In this document: piece after piece, positions 1-6,780 of the stretch
How positions within the stretch are numbered: the stretch's first letter is position 1
Layout of the letters: each line of letters begins with the position of its first letter
Assembly: GCA_009778115.1 (NCBI GenBank)
Contig: WRKL01000007.1
Location: 1 to 42,141, forward strand
Length of the DNA stretch: 42,141 bases
Direction: 5' to 3'
Origin: Oscillospiraceae bacterium
Lineage (GTDB): Bacteria; Bacillota; Clostridia; Oscillospirales; Ruminococcaceae
Made by a program: the position numbers and the translations under genes
Notes under the pieces: model-generated
Databases searched by the model: none
What the model was told of the DNA's origin: nothing
Seen by the model: only the letters and a program-made list of their open reading frames with translations

Positions 1-8
1 TTTTCCAT
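1..8 (-). CDS. 5' end of a gene running out of the window
   Basis: Only the first codons are visible: an ATG read on the minus strand at 8-6 followed by GAA and AA. It is called because a near-perfect Shine-Dalgarno (TAAAGGAGG, complement of 18-26) lies nine bases upstream, and an extended -10 promoter lies just before that. Nothing can be said about the product. It probably shares direction with the operon at 168-2389 but has its own promoter. Confidence 0.6.
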
Positions 9-31
9 TACAATCAACCTCCTTTAGGCTG

Positions 32-60
32 ATTATACCACATCCGAAGATTTTGTTCAT
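32..60 (-). promoter_or_regulatory. Extended -10 promoter for the gene leaving the left edge
   Basis: On the minus strand the complement of 32-40 reads TGGTATAAT, a TGn-extended -10 box. A weak -35 (TGAACA, 54-59) lies 16 bases upstream. The predicted start of transcription falls at about position 25, inside or next to the Shine-Dalgarno, so the leader would be only about 17-20 nt. Confidence 0.5.
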
Positions 61-145
61 ATTTTGTTTACTCATGCGTTTGTCGTGATACGGTCGGTTT
101 GTGTTAAGTATACGTCAAGAAAAAGCAGGCAGAAAGTTTGTTGAT

Positions 146-184
146 TTTTTCGATAACCGGTTATCGGTTATCGGTTATCGAAAA
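146..184. repeat. Tandem GGTTATC repeat inside a long perfect hairpin
   Basis: Three tandem copies of the 7-nt unit GGTTATC occupy 159-179. They lie in an inverted repeat whose arms are TTTTTCGATAACCG and CGGTTATCGAAAAA (14 bp, 12-nt loop). The stop codon of the neighbouring membrane protein (168-170) is inside the repeat. The arms begin with T and end with A on both strands, so no U-tract follows the stem and it is not a standard intrinsic terminator. Confidence 0.75.
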
Positions 185-833
185 ACCGGTGCCGGAGCTT
201 ATATACATATAAAGCCGTGAATCGGGTTATCAGCAAATCGTAAAGGAAGAAGAACACATTAGCTGCAACCAAAAGTATCAAGAGCAGGGGTACGCCAAAA
301 CTTTCGAATTGATTTATTACATAAGAAAGCCGGAGCACGAAATAAGCAAGGCTGTAGAAAGCGATAAAAACAAAATTAAACCAGATATATTTTATTAAAA
401 TAACAATAATGCGAATTGTCGTGTTCCGGACATTTTTTAATCGCTTCGGGTTTAATTCCTCGCAGCTCTGCTGCGTGATTCCCGTAACCTGCGGTTGATA
501 CCTCGCGGTCTCTGCCGCGGGGTGCTTCATTGGTTTCATTCTTATTGATTCCAAGGTTGACTTTAGTATAGGGTAATAGCCGAAAAATGCAGCGAAGATC
601 AATGCGGCTTCCCGGTTGATTACGGTAAAATACGACAAAACAGCGACACAGGCATATGACAGCATCGCCCATTTCCGTCCGTATTCAATTATCAGCACGA
701 CAAACAAAGCTCCGGAAAGTATGGGTGCGGAAAATGCCGAAAGCGGTGTTAATCCCCCAACCAGCATAACAGTGGCGGAAAGTGCGCTGACAATAGCACA
801 AACCGCGAGTTTTGATGTTTTCTTATTTTCCAA
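168..833 (-). CDS. Multi-pass membrane protein, third gene of the DUF5685/DnaJ operon
   Basis: A 221-residue integral membrane protein of unknown function. Residues 8-95 hold three or four hydrophobic segments (starting KLAVCAIVSALSATVMLVGG), and residues 140-205 hold two more ending in a basic tail. The first half is loosely reminiscent of small-molecule S components, but I do not recognise the family. The start is TTG at 833, one base after the stop of the J-domain gene, with GAGGGTG inside that gene's last codons as ribosome binding site, so translation is probably coupled. The hydrophilic linker at about residues 101-138 is encoded by two GC-rich palindromes and looks like an in-frame insertion. 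The last residues (DNR) come from the 7-nt tandem repeat. Confidence 0.75.
   Translation of the reverse strand: MENKKTSKLAVCAIVSALSATVMLVGGLTPLSAFSAPILSGALFVVLIIEYGRKWAMLSYACVAVLSYFTVINREAALIFAAFFGYYPILKSTLESIRMKPMKHPAAETARYQPQVTGITQQSCEELNPKRLKNVRNTTIRIIVILIKYIWFNFVFIAFYSLAYFVLRLSYVINQFESFGVPLLLILLVAANVFFFLYDLLITRFTALYVYKLRHRFFDNR
455..530. repeat. Palindromic repeat element inside a coding region
   Basis: Two GC-rich hairpins lie side by side: CGCAGC-TCT-GCTGCG at 461-475, and CCTCGCGG-TCTCTG-CCGCGGGG at 501-522 (8 bp with one G-T pair). Each is preceded by an ATTCCT or ATACCT type sequence and followed by GTGATTC or GTGCTTCATT. The paired layout resembles REP-like palindromes of other bacteria. 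The element is read in frame within the membrane protein at 168-833 and encodes its polar linker. Confidence 0.65.
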
Positions 834-834
834 C

Positions 835-1473
835 TTAACAACACCCTCGTCCGCCCATACAATGGCAGCAGCAGTCCGCGCACATTAAACCGGCACATAT
901 ATCACAAATACCGCAACCGCTACTGTTTTGACGGGTTTGAGGGTTGTTGTACTGCCCGTGGGAGCTGCCGCCGAAGTTGCCGCGTTTTTGCCACATAACC
1001 CTATTCAATGCAGCCCGGTATTCTGCGTTACCCGGTTCCATTTCGGTTGCGGTCGTCCAGTAAGACGAGGCATCCTCCAGCCATCCGCGTGAGAAAAAAA
1101 TCGTGCCTTTCAAAAAATACCATTCTCCTTTGCGCAGATGCGGCGGGACACCGTCCAAAAGCTCTTCGGCTTCCACAATACGGTTGTCATTTATCAATGC
1201 CCGGATGTCTGAAAGCGGTGAATGATCATGATTTGGTTTGCCGTCGGTATCATACGACCCTGAAGCACTGTTGTAACCCGACCCTCGTCTTGCGTTCATA
1301 ATGGTGTCGTAAGCGTTGTTTATTTCCTGCGTTTTCTCGTTTGCGACTTTCGCCAACGGACCGCCCTCATAGTTGTCGGGATGGTACTTTCTCGCAAGAT
1401 CTCTATAGGCTGTCTTTACTTGATCGTCGGTCGCGGATTCGGATATGCCGAGTATTTTATACGGATCAGTCAT
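835..1473 (-). CDS. J-domain protein with Cys-rich C-terminus
   Basis: A 212-residue protein. Residues 1-65 are a J domain beginning MTDPYKILGI with the HPD motif (YHPDN) in the loop, so it should stimulate an Hsp70 (DnaK-type) ATPase. Residues 85-160 form a TPR-like helical region (EAEELLDGVPPHLRKGEWYF). The last 30 residues are packed with Cys (CGICDICAG, CADCCCHC, GRGCC) and could bind metal or be a lipid/redox anchor. It lacks the G/F-rich and DnaJ zinc-finger regions of classical DnaJ. The start has a clear AGAAGGAAAC ribosome binding site. It lies 28 bp after the DUF5685-like gene and 1 bp before the membrane protein gene, so the three are probably one transcript. Confidence 0.88.
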   Translation of the reverse strand: MTDPYKILGISESATDDQVKTAYRDLARKYHPDNYEGGPLAKVANEKTQEINNAYDTIMNARRGSGYNSASGSYDTDGKPNHDHSPLSDIRALINDNRIVEAEELLDGVPPHLRKGEWYFLKGTIFFSRGWLEDASSYWTTATEMEPGNAEYRAALNRVMWQKRGNFGGSSHGQYNNPQTRQNSSGCGICDICAGLMCADCCCHCMGGRGCC

Positions 1474-1501
1474 GGTTGTTTCCTTCTTTTCATTGGGTTT
1501 T

Positions 1502-2389
1502 TTAGGGGGTGTTGAAAAAGTCGCCCGCTAAAATAGAGGATACGGTATTTTTTAAACCTAAATATATAATATTATCCAAAATAGGTTTGGTGTTGTTTAT
1601 ATTCAATAATTCGTATGCGCCTGCTATTTGTGAAACCGTAAGATTGATAACTTCATTGGCGTAAGAATTAAAATCAAGCAAATTATCCTGCTCTATTTTT
1701 TTCAGGAACGGGTTAAAATTTCCGGTCTTGCGATCTTTTTGCAAATCATCTAAAGCATCGGTAAAATATACATACCGTCCTAAAAGATACCCGAAACGGT
1801 AAAGAACATTTGCCGCTTCATGAGTTTCTTCCTCCTGCTGCTGATAAACAATGTCCGCCAGCTGGCGGCATATCAGTCCCATAGCTTCGGATGTAGGGTG
1901 CGCCGCCGCATCTATTCCCTCGAATTTTGATTTTTCGACCTGTTTTTGTAACTCCATTGATTTTGAAATGATGATATCGGTTTGGGGTGCGGTCTTTCTT
2001 GCTTTATTTCTCGCCAATGCCGCAAAAGGGTTAAGCAGCCGCATTAAAATTTTACCGAAAAATCCGTTGTCCGCAAGGTTGTCTTTAAGCTTGTAATAAA
2101 TTATTAACATAGCCGTCGCCGCACAATATTCTGTTATTTTATTGCCTTGCGCGCATACTCGCTTTTTTATAGGGTTCGCTATGCATATCTGCTGTTTGTG
2201 CGAAATTTTGTCCTGTGACAGTGACATCCCCAGAAGTGACAGGAAAGTAAAGTCATAATTTAAAGTCAGGCGCGCCGGATGCCCGTAATCCTTTCCGATC
2301 TGTTTGCATAGCCCGCAATACACAGATTGATAAGTATCAAATTCACACATTTTCAAATCCGGTTTATACGGCCGAACATACCCGAACAC
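1502..2389 (-). CDS. DUF5685-like protein
   Basis: A 295-residue, mostly helical protein. The N-terminus (MFGYVRPYKPDLKMCEFDTY, then VYCGLCKQIG) with its Cys pairs matches what I recall of the DUF5685 family of Clostridia, often found next to a J-domain gene as here. An acidic motif DALDDLQKD near residue 215 recalls the Asp-rich motifs of isoprenoid-synthase folds, but that is only a visual likeness. No catalytic role is known to me. The start is GTG at 2389 with a GGAAGTGA ribosome binding site. The final codons (GDFFNTP and stop) are made by the end of a dispersed repeat at 1505-1528, so the natural C-terminus may have been replaced. Confidence 0.8.
   Translation of the reverse strand: MFGYVRPYKPDLKMCEFDTYQSVYCGLCKQIGKDYGHPARLTLNYDFTFLSLLGMSLSQDKISHKQQICIANPIKKRVCAQGNKITEYCAATAMLIIYYKLKDNLADNGFFGKILMRLLNPFAALARNKARKTAPQTDIIISKSMELQKQVEKSKFEGIDAAAHPTSEAMGLICRQLADIVYQQQEEETHEAANVLYRFGYLLGRYVYFTDALDDLQKDRKTGNFNPFLKKIEQDNLLDFNSYANEVINLTVSQIAGAYELLNINNTKPILDNIIYLGLKNTVSSILAGDFFNTP
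1505..1528 (+). repeat. Terminal fragment of dispersed repeat family 1 (copy A)
   Basis: GGGGGTGTTGAAAAAGTCG followed by CCCGC matches the left end of the family seen at 18041-18174. No matching right end is seen within 150 bp. It supplies the stop codon and last residues of the DUF5685-like gene on the minus strand. Confidence 0.7.
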
Positions 2390-2460
2390 ATTATCACTTC
2401 CATTTGTTCCATTCTATATTATTTTTCAATGCTGTTTATTACAAAAATGTTTATTTATTG

Positions 2461-3765
2461 CTAATTTTTATAATAAGCGAAAGAAGATTTTATATATTCT
2501 ACCACATATTGCCATTTTTCTCGCCCCTCGGCGTACTCCGTAATTGATTTTTGTATTTTTTCGTAAAAGTTAAGCATATGGACTTCCGAAGCAGTTTGGG
2601 GGATAAAAGCACCGTCCCGGTAATATTGATAGATCTGTGCCGCAATTCGGTTTTGAGTATTTTGAAGTATACTTTGATAGGGGGGAGTCCAAAATAATTT
2701 TTGGGTAAGAAATTCACCGCCGCCGTCCGGAGAAAACAACCATTGCAAGAAATTTGCCGCCGCTATTTTGTTTGCCGCCGGAACCGAAGAATTAACCGCG
2801 AAAAAACCGTTGCAGCCAAGCGGAACAGAACGCTGCCGCCAGTTGTTTATTACTATCGGGGCAAAGGCGATTTCGATATTTGGATTTTGTTTATATATTT
2901 CGTACAGCATCGAGGTGTCGCCCATGATTGCCGCCGCTGTTTTTTTTGCAAATTCTGATTCCGGATAGGTTCCGGCGGCGTTTTTGGAATTTTTATTAAT
3001 CAACGAAAATATTTTGTGCAGCCGTTCATTGTACACAAAATCGAAACGTTCGGCTTTGCGTAATTTTTCAGGGGTATCAAACTCAAAAGGAAGAATAAAA
3101 TTTTCAATACGCACATTTTTTGCCCAGTTAGATTTTTCACCCATGCTAAAAGTTGTGATAAGTTCCGGGAAATCGCCGGAAAGAGATCCTGCGAAAATTT
3201 TGTTTTCCAGTTCTCCGATCATCTTTTCAAGCGCATCGAATATTTCAAAATCGTTTGCATCCAGACCTGCCATTCCGAAAATTTCCGTGTTATACAAAAA
3301 GCCGTATCCGGTCAAAGATATAGGAAAACCGAAAATTTCATCCTCAACACGAACACTACCCAAAACCCCCGGAAGCACATCCTGAAGCATCAAAGTTTGA
3401 AGCCCTTCCAGCTTGTCGGCAAACATAGAAAGGTCGTCTTCGCCGTCTATCATAAATATGTCGGGCGAACCGGAACCGTCCAGCTTTGCGCGAAGTGCTG
3501 CTTTGTACCTGCTTTGTCCGATAATATTGAATTCAATACTTACATTCGGATTTTCTTCGGTAAAAGAATCCGCGATTTCCTGCCATACATCAAGGCTTCC
3601 GGTTTTCGGATGTTCCGGTTGGCTGATAAAAATATTAAGGGTTGTATATTCTGATTCTATCCCAATTCCGGGAGCGGGAATATTGATATCCTTAACCTCG
3701 GCAACACAGGAAGAAAAAAGTAATAACAATGTAAAAACAACTGAAAAAAGGTATGTTTTCGGCAT
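2461..3765 (-). CDS. Extracellular solute-binding lipoprotein, ABC sugar-type
   Basis: A 434-residue secreted lipoprotein. It has a signal peptide with hydrophobic core and a lipobox (LLFSSC, Cys at about residue 20). The mature part reads like SBP family 1: FISQPEHPKTGSLDVWQEIA, the N-terminal lobe motif SPDIFMIDGEDDLSMFADKL, and a C-terminal lobe with a helix-rich AANFLQWLFSPDGGGEFL. Such proteins capture sugars or oligosaccharides for an ABC importer. No permease or ATPase genes lie nearby, so it is an orphan that must use components encoded elsewhere. The start at 3765 has GGAGATAACGG just upstream. The substrate cannot be inferred. Confidence 0.88.
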   Translation of the reverse strand: MPKTYLFSVVFTLLLLFSSCVAEVKDINIPAPGIGIESEYTTLNIFISQPEHPKTGSLDVWQEIADSFTEENPNVSIEFNIIGQSRYKAALRAKLDGSGSPDIFMIDGEDDLSMFADKLEGLQTLMLQDVLPGVLGSVRVEDEIFGFPISLTGYGFLYNTEIFGMAGLDANDFEIFDALEKMIGELENKIFAGSLSGDFPELITTFSMGEKSNWAKNVRIENFILPFEFDTPEKLRKAERFDFVYNERLHKIFSLINKNSKNAAGTYPESEFAKKTAAAIMGDTSMLYEIYKQNPNIEIAFAPIVINNWRQRSVPLGCNGFFAVNSSVPAANKIAAANFLQWLFSPDGGGEFLTQKLFWTPPYQSILQNTQNRIAAQIYQYYRDGAFIPQTASEVHMLNFYEKIQKSITEYAEGREKWQYVVEYIKSSFAYYKN

Positions 3766-3800
3766 CCGTTATCTCCAAAACCTAAAAATATTCAAAGAGA

Positions 3801-3862
3801 GTGCAAAAAAGCCGATTGCCCCCAATACCGCGGTGCTTTTATCAGTTTTTGTTTTTCCGCAC
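3801..3862. repeat. Decayed copy of dispersed repeat family 1 (copy G)
   Basis: Ends GTGCAAAAAA (3801-3810) and TTTTTCCGCAC (3852-3862) are imperfect inverted repeats. The right side (CAGTTTTTGTTTTTCCGCAC) follows the same pattern as the intact copy's GGTTTTTGTTTTTCAACAC. It lies in the gap between folT and the lipoprotein gene. Confidence 0.45.
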
Positions 3863-3912
3863 TCCCTCTATCATTACTATAGACATAATATTTGTAAAAT
3901 ATGTGGAATGCG

Positions 3913-3938
3913 CAAAAAAAGCGAACATTATGTTCGCT
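3913..3938 (-). terminator. Intrinsic terminator downstream of folT
   Basis: On the minus strand the hairpin AGCGAACA-TAA-TGTTCGCT (8 bp, 3-nt loop; 3920-3938) is followed directly by a run of seven T (complement of 3914-3920). It lies about 120 nt after the stop of the folT-like gene and would end the rpsF-ssb-rpsR-folT transcript. The rest of 3939-4061 shows no feature I recognise. Confidence 0.85.
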
Positions 3939-4061
3939 CCGGGCTGCTTTGTTAAACCATTATGGTTTTTAGTGCGGCACCCTGCCGTCTGCGCTCAATT
4001 CCGGCTGCCCATGCAGGAGAATCTGCGAAAAACAGGACAGAACACGTTCAAGCGAGACAGG

Positions 4062-4586
4062 TTATTTTATATGTTTGTTATAGATTGGGACGATCGTCCG
4101 GATAACCGCAAACAAGGCAACAAATTCCAAAGGCGAAACAACGGCGGTTTTTATCGCTCTGTTTGTCCACATAATATGCGGCGGTCCCCCTATACCCATT
4201 ATGCTGAACCACAAACCGGTCAATGCGAAGGTAATCAAAACAGAGACAAGTAATTGCGCAATGAGCAGTCTCAGCATTATTTTTTCTTGCTTATACAAAA
4301 AAAATCCAAATATTATCCCCATTAAAAAATAATTAAAAGTGAATCCGAAAAATGGGTTTTCCGTCGAAAAAAGACCGATAATATCGCTTGCCGCTCCGAC
4401 CAAACCGCCGACTATGGGACCGAAGAGCATTCCAGCCAGCGCGATGGGTATTATAAGCGTGTCGATTTGCAAAGTAGGACTAATTTTAAACGAAATAAAA
4501 GCATTGCAAACAACCGCCAGAGCGGCAAGATAACCGGCGGCAGTCAGACTTTTCAGATTCCTTAACTCTTTGAAAGATAATTTCAT
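4062..4586 (-). CDS. folT: ECF transporter S component, folate (FolT) type
   Basis: A 174-residue membrane protein with about six hydrophobic segments. The fold signature LTAAGYLAALAVVCNAF, the loop SPTLQIDTLIIPIALAGMLF and the motif GPIVGGLVGAASDIIG are typical of FolT-like S components, which bind folate and pair with a shared energising module (EcfT and two ATPases) encoded elsewhere. I chose the ATG at 4586 (MKLSFKELRNL), because family members begin shortly before the first membrane helix. No good ribosome binding site is right next to it: a GGAGGGA lies about 25 nt upstream, so an upstream non-ATG start is possible. It follows rpsR by 126 bp. The substrate assignment is from motif likeness only. 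Confidence 0.78.
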   Translation of the reverse strand: MKLSFKELRNLKSLTAAGYLAALAVVCNAFISFKISPTLQIDTLIIPIALAGMLFGPIVGGLVGAASDIIGLFSTENPFFGFTFNYFLMGIIFGFFLYKQEKIMLRLLIAQLLVSVLITFALTGLWFSIMGIGGPPHIMWTNRAIKTAVVSPLEFVALFAVIRTIVPIYNKHIK

Positions 4587-4623
4587 GTCCGCAATAGTGA
4601 TAACTAAATCCCTCCGCTGGAAC

Positions 4624-4653
4624 GTGTCCGGCATAATAGCGTATACCGGACAC
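4624..4653 (-). promoter_or_regulatory. Leader hairpin upstream of folT
   Basis: GTGTCCGG (4624-4631) and CCGGACAC (4646-4653) form a perfect 8-bp stem with a 14-nt loop, 38 nt upstream of the folT ATG. No U-tract follows on the minus strand, so it is not an ordinary terminator. It may be part of a larger leader structure controlling folT. I could not match it to the tetrahydrofolate riboswitch consensus. Confidence 0.4.
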
Positions 4654-4712
4654 GGACAATAAAATTTTTAACAATCACTTTCCAAATGCTTTCGGTAAAA
4701 GCTATTCCTAAA

Positions 4713-4946
4713 CTATTCGTTAATGTACGGCATTAACGCTACTTGCCGCGCTCTTTTGATCGCAAGTGTCATCGCCCGCTGATGACGCGCACAAGTTCCT
4801 GTCACGCGCCGGGGGACAATTTTTCCGCGTTCCGATAAAAATCGTTGCAGTTTTGAAATTTCTTTATAATCGATATATTCTGTTTTATTCACGCAAAAAG
4901 CACAAACTTTTTTCCGCGCTTTTTTTCCGCGTTGCGGTCTTTCCAT
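4713..4946 (-). CDS. rpsR: 30S ribosomal protein S18
   Basis: A 77-residue basic protein with the S18 core [23 protein letters not shown] segment (here [20 protein letters not shown]) and the conserved TGTCARHQR and [14 protein letters not shown]18 binds with S6 to the central domain of 16S rRNA. It has a CAFC pair near residue 15 and a later C-x2-H, so it is the zinc-binding (C+) form. The start has an ideal AAGGAGG ribosome binding site. It is the third gene of rpsF-ssb-rpsR, the usual order in Firmicutes, and lies 53 bp after ssb. Confidence 0.97.
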   Translation of the reverse strand: MERPQRGKKARKKVCAFCVNKTEYIDYKEISKLQRFLSERGKIVPRRVTGTCARHQRAMTLAIKRARQVALMPYINE

Positions 4947-4999
4947 GTCAATCCTCCTTAAAAAATAAATCCGGAAATTCGGAAATTCGGTTTCCGATT

Positions 5000-5440
5000 C
5001 TAGAAGGGAAGCCCGTCGTCAGGCTCCACTTCCTGAAAATCAATATTGTCGCCAATAGAAATGCTGGTTCCCGGTTCTGCGGGTTCGTTGAACTTGGGTG
5101 CAGAACCCGATGAGGTGCTTTCCGCCTTTGAACCGGTAAAATATGAATTTTCCGCGACGACTTCGACAGCTGTTCGCTTGTTACCGTTTTTGTCTTCGTA
5201 GTTGCGCGTTTGAATAGAACCCTCAAGCGCAATCATATTGCCTTTTGAAAAATATTTGCTTATAAATTCGGCGGTATGGCGCCATGCCACAATATTTATA
5301 AAGTCTGTTTGCTTTTCCGCGCCTTTTTGCGTGAATCTACGGTCAACCGCTATAGAGAACGATGTAACGGATATTCCGTTCGGGGTTGTCCTCAGTTCGG
5401 GATCGGCGGTTAAGCGTCCCATCAATATCGCTTTGTTCAT
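5000..5440 (-). CDS. ssb: Single-stranded DNA-binding protein
   Basis: A 146-residue protein. Residues 1-105 form the OB fold, beginning [20 protein letters not shown] with the conserved [19 protein letters not shown] flexible acidic/Ser-rich linker follows, and the C-terminus is DDGLPF, the conserved tail that recruits repair and replication partners. It coats single-stranded DNA in replication and repair. The start at 5440 has AAAGGAAATG upstream. It sits between rpsF and rpsR in the classical operon. Confidence 0.97.
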   Translation of the reverse strand: MNKAILMGRLTADPELRTTPNGISVTSFSIAVDRRFTQKGAEKQTDFINIVAWRHTAEFISKYFSKGNMIALEGSIQTRNYEDKNGNKRTAVEVVAENSYFTGSKAESTSSGSAPKFNEPAEPGTSISIGDNIDFQEVEPDDGLPF

Positions 5441-5569
5441 AAAACATTTCCTTTCACAACAGCGTAAAAAATATGCAGTCTTAATATTATTGTTTTTGAG
5501 TATTTGCCTAATTCACAGCGGTTAAATAAGACTTTACACGGCTTGAACGGTTAAAACAGTTTATGCGGC

Positions 5570-5872
5570 TTACTTGCCGTCAACGCGAAGAGTAATCAGC
5601 GAGCGTAAAATCCCGTCCGTGATATTGTATACACGGTTGAGCTCCGCCGGAAACGAGGGTTGCGAATCGAATTTATACAGCACATAATAACCTTCGGTTT
5701 GGTAATCAATTTCATACGCCAGACGTTTTTTGCCCCATTCGTCAACGCTGACCAGGGTAGCATCCGCCGAAATAATATCGGTAAATTTTTCGACCAGCGC
5801 CTTGATTTCCTCTTCGGTTTTTTTCATGCTGAAAATTACTATGGATTCGTACTTTTCACCAAGTTTCGCCAT
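5570..5872 (-). CDS. rpsF: 30S ribosomal protein S6
   Basis: A 100-residue protein of normal length for S6, beginning MAKLGEKYESIVIFS and containing the conserved DEWGKKRLAYEIDYQTEGYYVL and a C-terminal LRSLITLRVD. The open frame extends 30 codons further upstream, but the ATG at 5872 fits the family start and is preceded by AAGGAGG (11 bases away) and a second AAGGAAG. The upstream codons overlap the regulatory RNA structure at 5902-5949. S6 pairs with S18, encoded two genes downstream. The operon is probably autoregulated by the S6:S18 pair binding the leader. Confidence 0.96.
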   Translation of the reverse strand: MAKLGEKYESIVIFSMKKTEEEIKALVEKFTDIISADATLVSVDEWGKKRLAYEIDYQTEGYYVLYKFDSQPSFPAELNRVYNITDGILRSLITLRVDGK

Positions 5873-5901
5873 CTTCCTTAGCACCTCCTTATGGACTGTT
5901 A

Positions 5902-5949
5902 GGGTCATAAAACCGTAAGGTGTTCTGCGTTTCACGGTTTTGCGGACCC
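5902..5949 (-). promoter_or_regulatory. S6:S18-binding leader RNA motif of rpsF
   Basis: The minus-strand RNA folds as an outer stem GGGTC/GACCC (5945-5949 with 5902-5906), an asymmetric internal loop, and an inner 8-bp stem AAAACCGT/ACGGTTTT. The apical part reads GTGAAACGCAGAACACC, strikingly like the 16S rRNA region (GUGAAAUGCG...GAACACC) that S6:S18 binds. Known rpsF leaders mimic that rRNA site. The motif ends about 30 nt before the rpsF ATG. It probably lets free S6:S18 repress translation of rpsF-ssb-rpsR. Confidence 0.75.
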
Positions 5950-6153
5950 TTGTTGACTTCACGGTTTATTCCGCGAAGTAAGGAAATGAATCCCTTTATC
6001 CCGTTATCCTGTTATCACCGGATGGTTCATAATAATCATAAATAAACCCCGGGACTTAACATTCCGTATCCGCTCTGTAATCTAATGTTTATAATTAAAA
6101 ACGAGATAAACGCAAACAACCGTCAACCGGAATGTTTTCCAGAATGTTTTACT

Positions 6154-6182
6154 ACTATAACACGCGGTTTCGGTTTTGTCAA
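6154..6182 (-). promoter_or_regulatory. Promoter of the rpsF-ssb-rpsR-folT operon
   Basis: On the minus strand a perfect -35 TTGACA (complement of 6177-6182), a 17-nt spacer and an extended -10 TGTTATAGT (TATAGT, complement of 6154-6159) are present. Transcription would begin near 6147, giving a leader of about 275 nt that contains the S6:S18 motif. It is divergent from the rpsT promoter. Confidence 0.9.
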
Positions 6183-6222
6183 CGCAGATTTGCCAATAAT
6201 TTAAATATTTTCTTAAAAACGC

Positions 6223-6251
6223 TTGATATTTTATCGGTACAATGTTATACT
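6223..6251 (+). promoter_or_regulatory. Promoter of rpsT
   Basis: TTGATA (6223-6228), a 17-nt spacer and TATACT (6246-6251) preceded by TGT (extended -10). It lies about 40 nt upstream of the rpsT start and is back to back with the ribosomal operon promoter on the other strand. Confidence 0.88.
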
Positions 6252-6292
6252 ATCTTTCGCATTGAATATTTGGCAAGGGAGGGGTAGAAAGA

Positions 6293-6550
6293 ATGCCGAA
6301 CATTAAATCTGCAAAAAAGAGGGTAAAAGTGAACGCCGTAAAAGCGTTTCGCAACAAGCGGATCAAGTCGAATTTGAAGACAATCCTGAAAAAGGCGGAT
6401 GCGGCGATAACAGGCAGCGGAGAAGACAAAAAAGATGCGGTCATCCTCGCGATCAAGACGGTGGACAAAGCCTGTGCGAAAGGCGTTATGCATAAAAACA
6501 AAGCGGCACGGCAAAAATCACAGCTTGCCCGTAAATTAGCATCTGTATAA
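6293..6550 (+). CDS. rpsT: 30S ribosomal protein S20
   Basis: An 85-residue, very basic, helical protein starting MPNIKSAKKRVKVNAVKAFR with the conserved KNKRIKS-type segment and the C-terminal GVMHKNKAARQKSQLARKL. S20 binds 16S rRNA early in 30S assembly. The length is normal. AGGGAGGGG precedes the ATG. It is monocistronic, with its own promoter and a strong hairpin after the stop. Confidence 0.97.
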   Translation: MPNIKSAKKRVKVNAVKAFRNKRIKSNLKTILKKADAAITGSGEDKKDAVILAIKTVDKACAKGVMHKNKAARQKSQLARKLASV

Positions 6551-6573
6551 AGGCGGCCGAAGCGACCGAAAAA

Positions 6574-6616
6574 AACGACCCGGCAGGTTTGTATTATGTG
6601 TGCCCGCCGGGTCGTT
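6574..6616. terminator. Strong hairpin after rpsT
   Basis: AACGACCCGGC (6574-6584) pairs perfectly with GCCGGGTCGTT (6606-6616), giving an 11-bp stem. On the plus strand only TT ends the stem before AGTC, so the U-tract is weak. On the minus strand seven T follow the stem. It probably still ends the rpsT transcript and blocks antisense read-through. Confidence 0.7.
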
Positions 6617-6679
6617 AGTCAAAAGTATAAGATTGTTTTTGAAAAAATCACTTTTACCGTGGAGTAAAGTCTGTTTGGT

Positions 6680-6742
6680 AAGGCTCCCGTTTCGCAAACG
6701 AAGGTTCCCGTTTCACAAACGAAGGTTTCTGTTTTGCGGACG
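6680..6742 (+). repeat. Three tandem copies of a 21-nt unit upstream of hom
   Basis: Units at 6680-6700, 6701-6721 and 6722-6742 follow the pattern AAGGTTCCCGTTTCGCAAACG, the third being diverged. The first two each contain a small hairpin (CGTTT-CGC-AAACG and CGTTT-CAC-AAACG). The 6551-6780 stretch holds no gene that I can support. The repeats lie upstream of the family 2 element and hom. They might be protein binding sites or slippage debris. Confidence 0.75.
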
Positions 6743-6780
6743 GGGGAGATTTTTCAAAAGCTGTCTGTTTTAGATAATAA

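Noticed and set aside
146..184. GATAACC hairpin as an intrinsic terminator
   Set aside because: The stem starts with T and ends with A on either strand, so no U-tract follows it.
4587..4700. Tetrahydrofolate riboswitch before folT
   Set aside because: I could not find the conserved riboswitch core segments; only a simple hairpin is supported.
5873..5962. N-terminal extension of S6 by 30 residues
   Set aside because: The extension overlaps the regulatory hairpin, is not part of the S6 family, and the internal ATG has the AAGGAGG site.
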